Source: an uncultured Planctomycetaceae bacterium (GTDB taxonomy: Bacteria > Planctomycetota > Planctomycetia > Planctomycetales > Planctomycetaceae). Taken from it: DNA of 5,539 nucleotides. The position numbers and the translations under genes were made by a program. Location of the stretch: contig CAIXQV010001001.1 in assembly GCA_903921605.1 (NCBI GenBank), forward strand, positions 1-5,539. Reading direction: 5' to 3'. The first letter of the stretch is position 1; each line of letters opens with the position of its first letter. Shown piece by piece: positions 1-5,502 of the stretch. The notes beneath the pieces are model-generated. The model searched no databases. It worked only from the letters and a program-made list of their open reading frames with translations, and had not been told where the DNA came from.

Positions 1-1011
1 ATGGCGTCTGCTCTGAAGTATATGGGATATGATGTTCGTTTTGACTGGGCCGAAGGATACGCTCATAACGCGGACTTTGGCGGTGCTCACTTCCCAGACG
101 CAATGAAATGGTTGTGGCGAAAAGAGAAGCATCAGCCAGTGCTCGATACAAAAGGAGATCTGGGCGGTGACCTAACGCTGCTCAAGTTGTTGATCCCTGA
201 TCAGTCGTGGGAAGTCGTTGCTGAGGGACTCGGCTTCGCTGATGCACTGTGTACTGACGCCGAAGGCAATCTGTATTTCTGTGACATGAAGGCTCCCGGG
301 ATTTATCGCATCAGTGCTGCTGATGGGACGCGAGTCGAGATTGCCAAAGAATCTGTCAGCGGTCTGGAGTTTGGTCCGGATGGTTTGCTCTATGCCTGCC
401 AGGGTTCGCAGAAGCGAATCATTTCGATCGATTTGAAGTCCGGAGAGATTAAAGCCGTCGCCAGCAATGTGGCACCCAATGATCTGGCGATTACCAGTGA
501 TGGTTTCCTGTTCTTCACAGAAACCGGTGCTCAGCAGGTGACTCGGATCAATCTGAAATCTGGTGAAGTGTCTGCCGCAGATGTCGGGATCAGTCGCCCC
601 AATGGCATTGCCGTATCCAACGATGGCGGCACATTATCGGTTTCCGATTACGGTGGAGAATTCACGTGGACGTTCCGGATCAATGCCGACGGATCTCTGG
701 ATGCGAAGATGCCAACGATGCTGATGCGCCTCGCGATTGATCCCAAGGGCGAGTTCCGATTCAACGAAGCTCCGCCGTACGTGACGGCTTCAAAGGGCGA
801 TGGAATGGCGGTCGACAGCATCGGCCGCTGGTATGTCACGAGTTCGCTTGGTGTCCAAATTTTCGATCCGACTGGAAGACCATGTGGCGTTCTGCCAACG
901 GTCGACATCACTCAGCCACTGACGACCTGCATCCTCGCTGGGTCTGACTTTAGCACGTTGTATGTCGCTAACGGCACCAAACTGTTCAAGCGAAAGCTGA
1001 CGGTCAAGTAA
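1..1011 (+). CDS. Esterase / SMP-30-gluconolactonase-like fusion protein, 3' portion only
   Basis: Two domains are visible in the 336 residues present. Residues 1-40 look like the end of an esterase-D/enterochelin-esterase type alpha/beta hydrolase: the motif GYAHNADFGG (19-28) would carry the catalytic histidine at H22, followed by the typical FPDAMKWLWR end. Residues about 66-332 form an SMP-30/gluconolactonase/LRE-like six-bladed beta-propeller with repeated 'DG-L-Y' blade strands. Likely metal ligands by family comparison are N160 (PND), N201 (RPNG) and D268 (GDGMAVD); the usual first-blade Glu (EGP) appears as D81. The family normally hydrolyses sugar lactones or similar esters; the substrate here is unknown. 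The hydrolase nucleophile and its surroundings are missing, so the ATG at base 1 is almost certainly internal to a longer gene cut by the window edge. Such fusions are, from memory, common and usually exported in planctomycetes. It ends in TAA with no gene close behind. Confidence 0.85.
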   Translation: MASALKYMGYDVRFDWAEGYAHNADFGGAHFPDAMKWLWRKEKHQPVLDTKGDLGGDLTLLKLLIPDQSWEVVAEGLGFADALCTDAEGNLYFCDMKAPGIYRISAADGTRVEIAKESVSGLEFGPDGLLYACQGSQKRIISIDLKSGEIKAVASNVAPNDLAITSDGFLFFTETGAQQVTRINLKSGEVSAADVGISRPNGIAVSNDGGTLSVSDYGGEFTWTFRINADGSLDAKMPTMLMRLAIDPKGEFRFNEAPPYVTASKGDGMAVDSIGRWYVTSSLGVQIFDPTGRPCGVLPTVDITQPLTTCILAGSDFSTLYVANGTKLFKRKLTVK

Positions 1012-1069
1012 AGTCGGCTGCGTTCAGGCGTGTGCTGATCACTGTCGGTGTGCCATGATTGTTTTGCCG

Positions 1070-1125
1070 GTAGGATGGGCATTCTTGCCCGTCAAAACTC
1101 GGTCGGACAAGAATGTCCAACCTAC
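1070..1125. repeat. Nested inverted repeat, likely interspersed REP-like intergenic element
   Basis: Arms of 22 bases (1070-1091 and 1104-1125) are inverted copies with three differences, around a 12-base loop. Each arm also folds alone: GGGCA-TTCT-TGCCC in the left arm and GGACA-AGAA-TGTCC in the right arm, both perfect 5-bp stems. Two of the three differences between arms are paired changes that keep the inner stem (G-C replaced by A-T). It lies 58 bases after the propeller gene stop. I recall similar GTAGGATGGGCATTCTTGCCC-like strings recurring between genes in planctomycete genomes, which would make it a dispersed repeat; that is memory, not shown here. Confidence 0.7.
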
Positions 1126-1157
1126 AACTTTGGGTTCAACTCAAAGATCTTGCTGGG

Positions 1158-1198
1158 AGCGGGACGGCGTAAGCCATCCCGCTTTTATGCGTTTTTTT
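1158..1198. terminator. Hairpin with T-runs, possible terminator of the propeller gene or second REP-like unit
   Basis: Arms AGCGGGACGGC (1158-1168) and GCCATCCCGCT (1173-1183) enclose a GTAA loop. Ten of eleven positions pair in plus-strand RNA, with a C-A mismatch at the eighth; in minus-strand RNA that pair becomes U-G, so all eleven can pair. TTTT follows at 1183-1186 and a seven-T run at 1192-1198, which fits a plus-strand intrinsic terminator. It is 147 bases beyond the preceding stop codon, rather far, and the better fold on the minus strand argues it may instead be a mobile palindromic repeat. Confidence 0.5.
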
Positions 1199-1368
1199 GA
1201 GTTCCATCACCGGACAGCTTGCGCCGAGACGCTTCAAAGTGCAGAGGCTCCAGAAATCAGCGGCGAGCGCTCAGAGTCTTCATTAAGGGCCTCAAAATCG
1301 CCGAAAACATGTCGAAACAACTATTGTCTGGACGCCTGTATGGTTTGCGTCTACCATAGAGGGGTTTA
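1199..1368. other. Non-coding stretch, no feature recognised
   Basis: Between the T-run hairpin and the 11-bp inverted repeat I see no convincing gene, RNA or promoter. Open frames crossing it on both strands are short, unlike any known protein, and would run through the repeats on either side. The promoter of the downstream antiporter should lie here or just after, but no pair of -35/-10-like boxes with proper spacing stood out. Confidence 0.4.
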
Positions 1369-1409
1369 ATCGCGATCTCTCCCCACCCTGTTTGCCTCGA
1401 GATCGCGAT
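1369..1409. promoter_or_regulatory. Perfect 11-bp inverted repeat upstream of the antiporter (possible operator or leader hairpin)
   Basis: ATCGCGATCTC (1369-1379) and GAGATCGCGAT (1399-1409) are exact inverted copies separated by 19 bases. Each arm contains the self-complementary octamer ATCGCGAT, so a dimeric regulator could see two identical palindromes with a 30-base centre-to-centre distance, about three helical turns. It ends 45 bases before the GTG start at 1455. No T-run follows the right arm, so an intrinsic terminator is unlikely. Role as operator or as mRNA leader hairpin is inference. Confidence 0.5.
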
Positions 1410-1454
1410 GGCCTCCGCTGAATTTTTGCAATCGATGCATTCGGGACCTTTTCG

Positions 1455-2888
1455 GTGAGCAACGCTCCTAACCTTTCCACTGACAAACGCCTGGCGAATC
1501 CGGGGCAGCTGACGTCCGTTTATGTTTTGCTGTTTATCGCCGCCATTCTGATCTTCTTCCTGATCCGGTTCTACGGAGAAGGATTGACCAGCCTGCCCGT
1601 CGCAGAAACGGCTGCTGCGACCTCCGCTGCGGCATCGGCCGCGCCGTCGAAGGCCTCGCATTTACTTCCTCAGGTGTTGGTGGCATTGATCACGATCATC
1701 ACCACCGCTCGAATTCTCGGAGCGATCTGTCTTCGTTTAGGGCAACCCCGAGTAATCGGAGAAGTCTGTGCCGGGATTGCGCTTGGGCCGTCGTTGCTCG
1801 GTCGAGTTTCCCCCGATGTCATGGCCTCTTTGTTTCCGTCTTCTGTCTCGCCTGTGCTTGGGATTCTGGCGCAGATCGGCGTGATCCTGTACATGTTTCT
1901 GATCGGACTGGAACTGAACTCCGGACTGCTGAAATCGAAAGCTCACGTGACCGTTGCGATCTCGCACGCCAGCATCGTGGCTCCATTTCTGCTGGGATCG
2001 TTTCTCGCCCTGTTCGTCTTTGAAAAGTACGCTCCGGCTGGCGTTTCATTTACCAGCTTCGCTTTGTTCCTGGGCGTCGCGATGTCGATTACCGCCTTTC
2101 CGGTGCTGGCTCGTATTCTGACAGATCTACAGCTGAACCAAACGGAACTGGGAGTCATCGCGCTCAGTTGCGCAGCGGCGGATGATGTCACGGCGTGGTG
2201 CCTGCTGGCATTTGTTGTCGGTGTGACTCAGGCCGACCTCTACGGAGCCATCGTGACTATCGTACTGACCGGTGCCTATATCGGACTGATGTTTGGTGTA
2301 TCGCGTCCGTTGCTGAATCGGCTGCTTCCGGATTCAAAGGAATCTGAACTGCCCGTTAGCGTCACGGCCTGGGTTCTGATCGCGGTTTTAGCCTCTGCAC
2401 TGATCACGGAAGCGATTGGCATCCACGCCATTTTCGGTGCCTTTCTGCTGGGAGCAGTGATTCCCCACGACAGTCTGCTAGCTCGATCATTCCGCAACAA
2501 GCTGGAAGATGTTGTCTCGATTCTGCTGCTGCCAGCATTCTTCGCTTATACGGGAACGCGAACGCAAATCGGGCTACTTTCGGAATGGCCGGACTGGTGG
2601 TTCTGCCTGTTGATTATCATCGTCGCGACCGTTGGAAAGTTCGGAGGCACGTTTGTTGCGGCGAAGTTCACCGGACTGGATTCCCGCACCTCGGCTTCGC
2701 TCGGCATTCTGATGAATACTCGCGGGCTGATGGAACTTATCGTCTTGAACATCGGCCTGGATCTGGGAGTTATCTCACCGACGTTGTTTGCGATGATGGT
2801 TCTGATGGCCCTGGCGACAACCATTGCCACGACTCCGATTCTGCGACGGCTGCTGCCGACGACGTCATCAGCGTCGGCGTCCATCTGA
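1455..2888 (+). CDS. CPA2-family monovalent cation (Na+ or K+)/proton antiporter, CHX/Kha1-like
   Basis: This 477-residue inner-membrane protein should exchange Na+ or K+ for protons and so help cytoplasmic pH and ion balance. About 13 hydrophobic segments are seen: one extra N-terminal helix (about 21-39), an Ala/Ser-rich linker (50-67), then a 12-helix antiporter core (about 70-465). Family landmarks are GQPRVIGEVCAGIALGPSLLG is approximated by residues 96-116, FLIGLEL (148-154), AFPVLARIL (214-222), the ion-binding pair AADDVTAW (241-248, acidic residues D243 and D244), GIHAIFGAFLLGAVIP (322-337), K395 in a late helix, and NTRGLMELIVLNIG (421-434). The AFPVLARIL and NTRGLMEL blocks point to the CHX/Kha1 branch, where the pair is often Asn-Asp; here it is Asp-Asp, as in electrogenic NapA-type exchangers. 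There is no RCK/KTN or Usp domain after the core. The start is GTG at 1455, without a clear Shine-Dalgarno; no in-frame ATG lies upstream before the stop at 1284. It ends in TGA and is followed by a strong terminator, so it is probably monocistronic. Confidence 0.92.
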   Translation: MSNAPNLSTDKRLANPGQLTSVYVLLFIAAILIFFLIRFYGEGLTSLPVAETAAATSAAASAAPSKASHLLPQVLVALITIITTARILGAICLRLGQPRVIGEVCAGIALGPSLLGRVSPDVMASLFPSSVSPVLGILAQIGVILYMFLIGLELNSGLLKSKAHVTVAISHASIVAPFLLGSFLALFVFEKYAPAGVSFTSFALFLGVAMSITAFPVLARILTDLQLNQTELGVIALSCAAADDVTAWCLLAFVVGVTQADLYGAIVTIVLTGAYIGLMFGVSRPLLNRLLPDSKESELPVSVTAWVLIAVLASALITEAIGIHAIFGAFLLGAVIPHDSLLARSFRNKLEDVVSILLLPAFFAYTGTRTQIGLLSEWPDWWFCLLIIIVATVGKFGGTFVAAKFTGLDSRTSASLGILMNTRGLMELIVLNIGLDLGVISPTLFAMMVLMALATTIATTPILRRLLPTTSSASASI

Positions 2889-2942
2889 CACATGCGGAAG
2901 GTTTTAGTCGCGGATGATGGTCGAAGTGGATGCTTCATTTCA

Positions 2943-2972
2943 AAACGCCCGCCAACACTGTGGCGGGCGTTT
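2943..2972. terminator. Strong intrinsic terminator after the antiporter, probably bidirectional
   Basis: AAACGCCCGCCA (2943-2954) and TGGCGGGCGTTT (2961-2972) pair perfectly over 12 bp around the loop ACACTG. The stem has a GC-rich core with A/T at its base, so T-runs flank it on both strands. It lies 54 bases after the antiporter stop and about 70 bases beyond the 3' end of the minus-strand transposase remnant, fitting a terminator shared by convergent units. Confidence 0.88.
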
Positions 2973-3044
2973 CTGTTTGGCTCTCAGCTTCTCTGGCTCA
3001 CCCAAGACTTTGGACAGCTTGCAGCCCGCTGCGGCTTTCCTCCT

Positions 3045-3366
3045 TCAGCTGCCAGCTTCTGAGCCACGCGCCATCAAATCCCGAGCCGCTCGATGATTCT
3101 TGAAGCGATGAGCTGACTTGCGCGCCGTCGATGAATGACTGTCAATCCGCTGAGGCTGACCGGCGACGACACTGAAGAGTTTGCCGAAGTCCTTCACAAG
3201 GCCACACCAGATCTCCGCCGAGACTCCCTGTCGCGCGAATAGCGGAGCGAACTTCATCGGCGTGGTACTGACTTTGTCTGATCGTACCTGTCGTGCGGTC
3301 GAGTCAGGCAATTGCAAATACTCCGCCGTCGACATCGGTAAGAAACCCTCATTGCAGACTCGTTAA
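3045..3366 (-). pseudogene. C-terminal remnant of a planctomycete Y1/REP-associated-like transposase
   Basis: The minus-strand frame reads GFLPMSTAEYLQL, then TARQVRSDK, then MKFAPLFARQGVSAEIWCGL, then VKDFGKLFSVVAGQPQRIDSH before a basic tail and a TGA at 3047-3045. From memory this is the conserved C-terminal region of long transposase-like proteins with an IS200/Y1-type catalytic domain that are frequent in planctomycetes; identity rests on recall. The catalytic part (HUH motif and tyrosine) would lie upstream, beyond 3366, but the frame meets a TAA just before the RVCNEGFLPM stretch and no matching residues appear in other frames up to 3600. Similarity is visible before the ATG at 3335, so that ATG is internal. 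It is a truncated, non-functional copy; whether by deletion or by partial insertion cannot be told here. Confidence 0.7.
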
Positions 3367-3576
3367 CGGTTCTTGCAGTTCGCTTGGCGAGTCTTGCACA
3401 ACAAGGTCAGGGATACGGCCACGCGTAGAGTTATTGGTCATCAGGATCAGTCGATGCACGAGAGCAACAGATGCTTCGGATAAAGGATCCAGATACTCGA
3501 GCTGTGGGTCGCATCCAATTACGATAGGCCTCGATGCCATCACGAGATTCCTGCCACCACCGCTATTGAATACCAC
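3349..3576 (-). CDS. Small hypothetical ORF, doubtful
   Basis: This 75-codon minus-strand frame opens with GTG, has a possible AGGAG 11 bases upstream (plus-strand CTCCT at 3588-3592), and ends in TGA inside the transposase remnant, overlapping it by 18 bases in another frame. The composition is protein-like, with a middle stretch reading IVIGCDPQLEYLDPLSEAS and ALVHRLILMTNN. I recognise no family, signal peptide or transmembrane helix. It may be a real small gene, the tail of an older gene cut by the transposase, or chance. An overlapping plus-strand frame of 110 codons (3293-3625) looks like its shadow, rich in Ser, Arg and Thr. Confidence 0.25.
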   Translation of the reverse strand: MVFNSGGGRNLVMASRPIVIGCDPQLEYLDPLSEASVALVHRLILMTNNSTRGRIPDLVVQDSPSELQEPLTSLQ

Positions 3577-3909
3577 GCACGCCCAGACTCCTCACACCTC
3601 ATGTAAACTGGCAATGCACCGCTAATTTTGCCACTTTGCGCGACAACGATTTGCGTCGTTGGAACTTAGCCCTAGGGGCTGGAGTACACGAGATGCTGTC
3701 TGTACACTCTCTTCGAAACTTTGTCGCAGGGGCGGGGATTACGGGCAAAATCAAAAATGTCCGAATGCTCTGTCACATGATTTCTACAAACGGTGATTGA
3801 ACAAGTATCCCGGCGTTTTGGCGAGCAAACATCGAACGAGCCACGGGTCCTACTGAAAAACGCCCTGAAATGTGCGGCGGTACGTGTTCGCATTGATTTC
3901 TGCGTGACT
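3577..3909. other. Gene-poor stretch upstream of the exported-protein gene
   Basis: No convincing gene, tRNA or known RNA is seen. It contains a small perfect hairpin, CAACGA-TTTGCG-TCGTTG (3644-3661), and the hexamer GTACAC twice in direct orientation 18 bases apart (3684-3689 and 3702-3707), both possibly chance. The frame of the downstream gene stays open back to a GTG at 3793, but those 42 codons have no signal or recognisable sequence and are better read as the 5' untranslated region. The promoter for the downstream gene should be here; I could not place it. Confidence 0.4.
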
Positions 3910-3913
3910 GGAG
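3910..3913 (+). promoter_or_regulatory. Ribosome binding site fixing the start at 3919
   Basis: GGAG sits five bases before the ATG at 3919, an ideal distance, and the encoded protein then begins directly with a signal peptide. This decides against the upstream GTG at 3793, which would bury the signal peptide 42 residues inside the protein. Confidence 0.75.
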
Positions 3914-3918
3914 AAAAG

Positions 3919-5304
3919 ATGATTCAAAGATTGATCGCCGTCGTTATAGCCGTTTGCATCGTTTCCATTTCGTCCCCACATCTTCGCGCAGCGGACGAAT
4001 TGGACCGACTGCTCCTGAAGCACGCTCATACGATTCTGGAAACGTTGAAGGAGAAGGGGCACAAGAGTGTCGGCGTACTCAAATTCCGCGTCAAAAAGGG
4101 AGAAGAACCCGCGACTGACCGAGCTGGAACGCTGAATATGCGATTGGCCGAAAAGCTTGAGATGGCTTTGGTCCTGGCGAATAAGATCCAGGATCCGATT
4201 GGAGTTGTTCGCAATGCGAATCGAATCGCCGCAACAATCGCCGGCGCGAATCATCTGACAGCTGAAGGGCGAAAACTGTTGTTTACGACGCAGTATGAAC
4301 TGGCCTGGGGCGACGAAAAAGTGACGCCCGACGCCTTCATTACAGGTGTCGCCTTCATTCATCCGGACATGAAAACCATGACGATCGGCTTATCGATGTT
4401 TGACGCATCCAGCGACGAACTGATTGCGTTGTCCAAATTCGACGCGAAGCCTGACCTTGAAGATTTGCTGGAAAGTGGCGAGAGCTTCACTGTTCGAGGT
4501 GTCTTTGACCAGGGCAGTCTTGAAATGACGCAGGACGAGCGAAAGGATAAGGCCACGGAAGAAGCCGTGAAGGCGACGGTGCTGGTTAAGAATGAAACCG
4601 CTGGTCAAACGAAGTCCGTTTCCTCAAAACTCCATCCGCTCTCACCCACAAATCCGGACTCGCCCATCTCGCTGGAAATTCGGTATGAGGGAGTTCCTCA
4701 AGCGATCGAGTTTCGCGAGGGAGCAGCATTCGTAAAGGAGCCCACAGAGAATCAGAAAGTGAGCTTTATCGTTCGCCGCAAAGGTGGCGGGACGCCGCGA
4801 CTGGGGATTGTTCTCAAAGTCAATGGTGAGAACACGCTCTATCGCCAAAAGCTACCTGATGCTCAATGCTCACCATGGATTTTTGAGCCTTCGCTCAGGG
4901 AGTTTCAGGTTGGTGGATTCCAGCTTGATACGGAATCGATGCAGGAATTCAAGGTCCTGTCAGAGGTGGAATCCAAAGCAAAGGAAATCAACTATGGCGA
5001 GTTTGTCGGGACGATTTCCATCAGCGTGCTGAAAGAGCAGACCGTGGAACCGAAGATAAATGAAGACCTCTTGTCAGATGACGGAGAAGATTTCGCGATC
5101 CTGACACGCAGCGCGTTTCCCAGCAAGCCGGCTCGCAATCTAAGTGCGTTACGTCATCAACTCGCCGACTCCTCAACTCGCGGATTAATCGTTGACGGCG
5201 CAGTTGTTCAGCGGAATGTTACGGTGGCACAGTTCAAAGGGGATTCGATCCCGATCATGACTGCCACTGTTAAGTACTACAATCCTCAAGACCTACCAGA
5301 ATAG
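3919..5304 (+). CDS. Exported protein of unknown function, possible CsgG/FlgO-like N-terminal domain
   Basis: From the ATG at 3919 the product is 461 residues. Residues 1-24 are a Sec-type signal peptide (MIQR, a hydrophobic core to about 18, likely cleavage after HLRA), so it should be exported. Residues about 28-175 follow the order of CsgG/FlgO/LpoB-like domains: SVGVLKFRV strand (50-58), an amphipathic helix with LNMRLAEKLEMAL (72-84), then PDAFITGVAFIHPD (137-150) and MTIGLSMFDAS (154-164). This fold assignment is inference from pattern only. Residues about 250-372 hold a second block with RRKGGGTPRLGIVLKVNGEN (286-305) and ESKAKEINYGEFVGTISISV (351-370), and 395-455 a third ending IPIMTATVKYY (444-454). 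I recall the last two blocks from uncharacterised planctomycete proteins, with no known activity. No catalytic motif or transmembrane helix beyond the signal is seen; the single cysteines C13 and C317 make disulfides unlikely. It is followed 18 bases later by a second small ORF with its own ribosome binding site, suggesting an operon. Confidence 0.85.
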   Translation: MIQRLIAVVIAVCIVSISSPHLRAADELDRLLLKHAHTILETLKEKGHKSVGVLKFRVKKGEEPATDRAGTLNMRLAEKLEMALVLANKIQDPIGVVRNANRIAATIAGANHLTAEGRKLLFTTQYELAWGDEKVTPDAFITGVAFIHPDMKTMTIGLSMFDASSDELIALSKFDAKPDLEDLLESGESFTVRGVFDQGSLEMTQDERKDKATEEAVKATVLVKNETAGQTKSVSSKLHPLSPTNPDSPISLEIRYEGVPQAIEFREGAAFVKEPTENQKVSFIVRRKGGGTPRLGIVLKVNGENTLYRQKLPDAQCSPWIFEPSLREFQVGGFQLDTESMQEFKVLSEVESKAKEINYGEFVGTISISVLKEQTVEPKINEDLLSDDGEDFAILTRSAFPSKPARNLSALRHQLADSSTRGLIVDGAVVQRNVTVAQFKGDSIPIMTATVKYYNPQDLPE

Positions 5305-5312
5305 ACTTCAGA

Positions 5313-5317
5313 AAGGA
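5313..5317 (+). promoter_or_regulatory. Ribosome binding site of the small downstream ORF
   Basis: AAGGA lies five bases before the ATG at 5323, in the 18-base gap after the exported-protein stop. Its good match and spacing are the main evidence that the short interrupted frame was a real gene. Confidence 0.6.
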
Positions 5318-5322
5318 CCACA

Positions 5323-5401
5323 ATGCAAACCATTGTCAGCAGATTTCAACAGTCACAGTTCGTTCGATCATTAGCTCTGATAATACTGGCCGTAGCCTGT
5401 A
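5323..5401 (+). pseudogene. Small exported or lipoprotein gene, cut by an insertion sequence
   Basis: The frame opens with ATG after a well-placed ribosome binding site and encodes a short polar start, an arginine (R15), then SLALIILAVAC (16-26), a signal-peptide-like core ending in a cysteine that could be a lipobox Cys (AVA-C, a weak match lacking Leu at -3). Directly after that codon the insertion sequence appears to begin; the frame then reads six more residues and stops at TGA 5419-5421, giving a 32-residue product. The rest of the gene would lie beyond the insertion, outside the window. It could instead be a genuine tiny peptide, but the position of the insertion-sequence-like end makes disruption more likely. 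It probably formed an operon with the exported protein. Confidence 0.55.
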
Positions 5402-5459
5402 GAGGCTGTTTCAAAACCTGATTTGTAGCAATTTCAATGGCATGAGATTTGAAGTTGAT

Positions 5460-5483
5460 TGAGAGCGAAAGGAGTAGCTCTCA
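5460..5483 (+). promoter_or_regulatory. Hairpin presenting the ribosome binding site in its loop
   Basis: TGAGAGC (5460-5466) pairs perfectly with GCTCTCA (5477-5483), leaving a 10-base loop GAAAGGAGTA that holds the Shine-Dalgarno AAGGAG. The last paired base is the A of the ATG at 5483, so the start codon edges the stem. Such a structure could tune translation of the transposase or block it in read-through transcripts, as known in principle for other insertion sequences; here it is inference. Confidence 0.55.
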
Positions 5484-5502
5484 TGTTAATCAGCCTGTCC
5501 TC

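Noticed and set aside
1055..1369. 104-codon plus-strand frame in the first intergenic region
   Set aside because: It crosses both palindromic structures and has no protein-like pattern; it is an accidental open frame.
2892..3062. Small plus-strand frame starting MRKVLVADDG, resembling the start of a response regulator
   Set aside because: It reads straight through the strong terminator at 2943-2972, loses all similarity after about ten residues, and has no clear ribosome binding site.
3684..3707. Direct repeat GTACAC, 18 bases apart, as an operator or iteron
   Set aside because: Only two copies of a 6-base word; too weak to call.
3793..3918. N-terminal extension of the exported protein from a GTG at 3793
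   Set aside because: It would place 42 residues before an evident signal peptide, whereas the ATG at 3919 has an ideal ribosome binding site.
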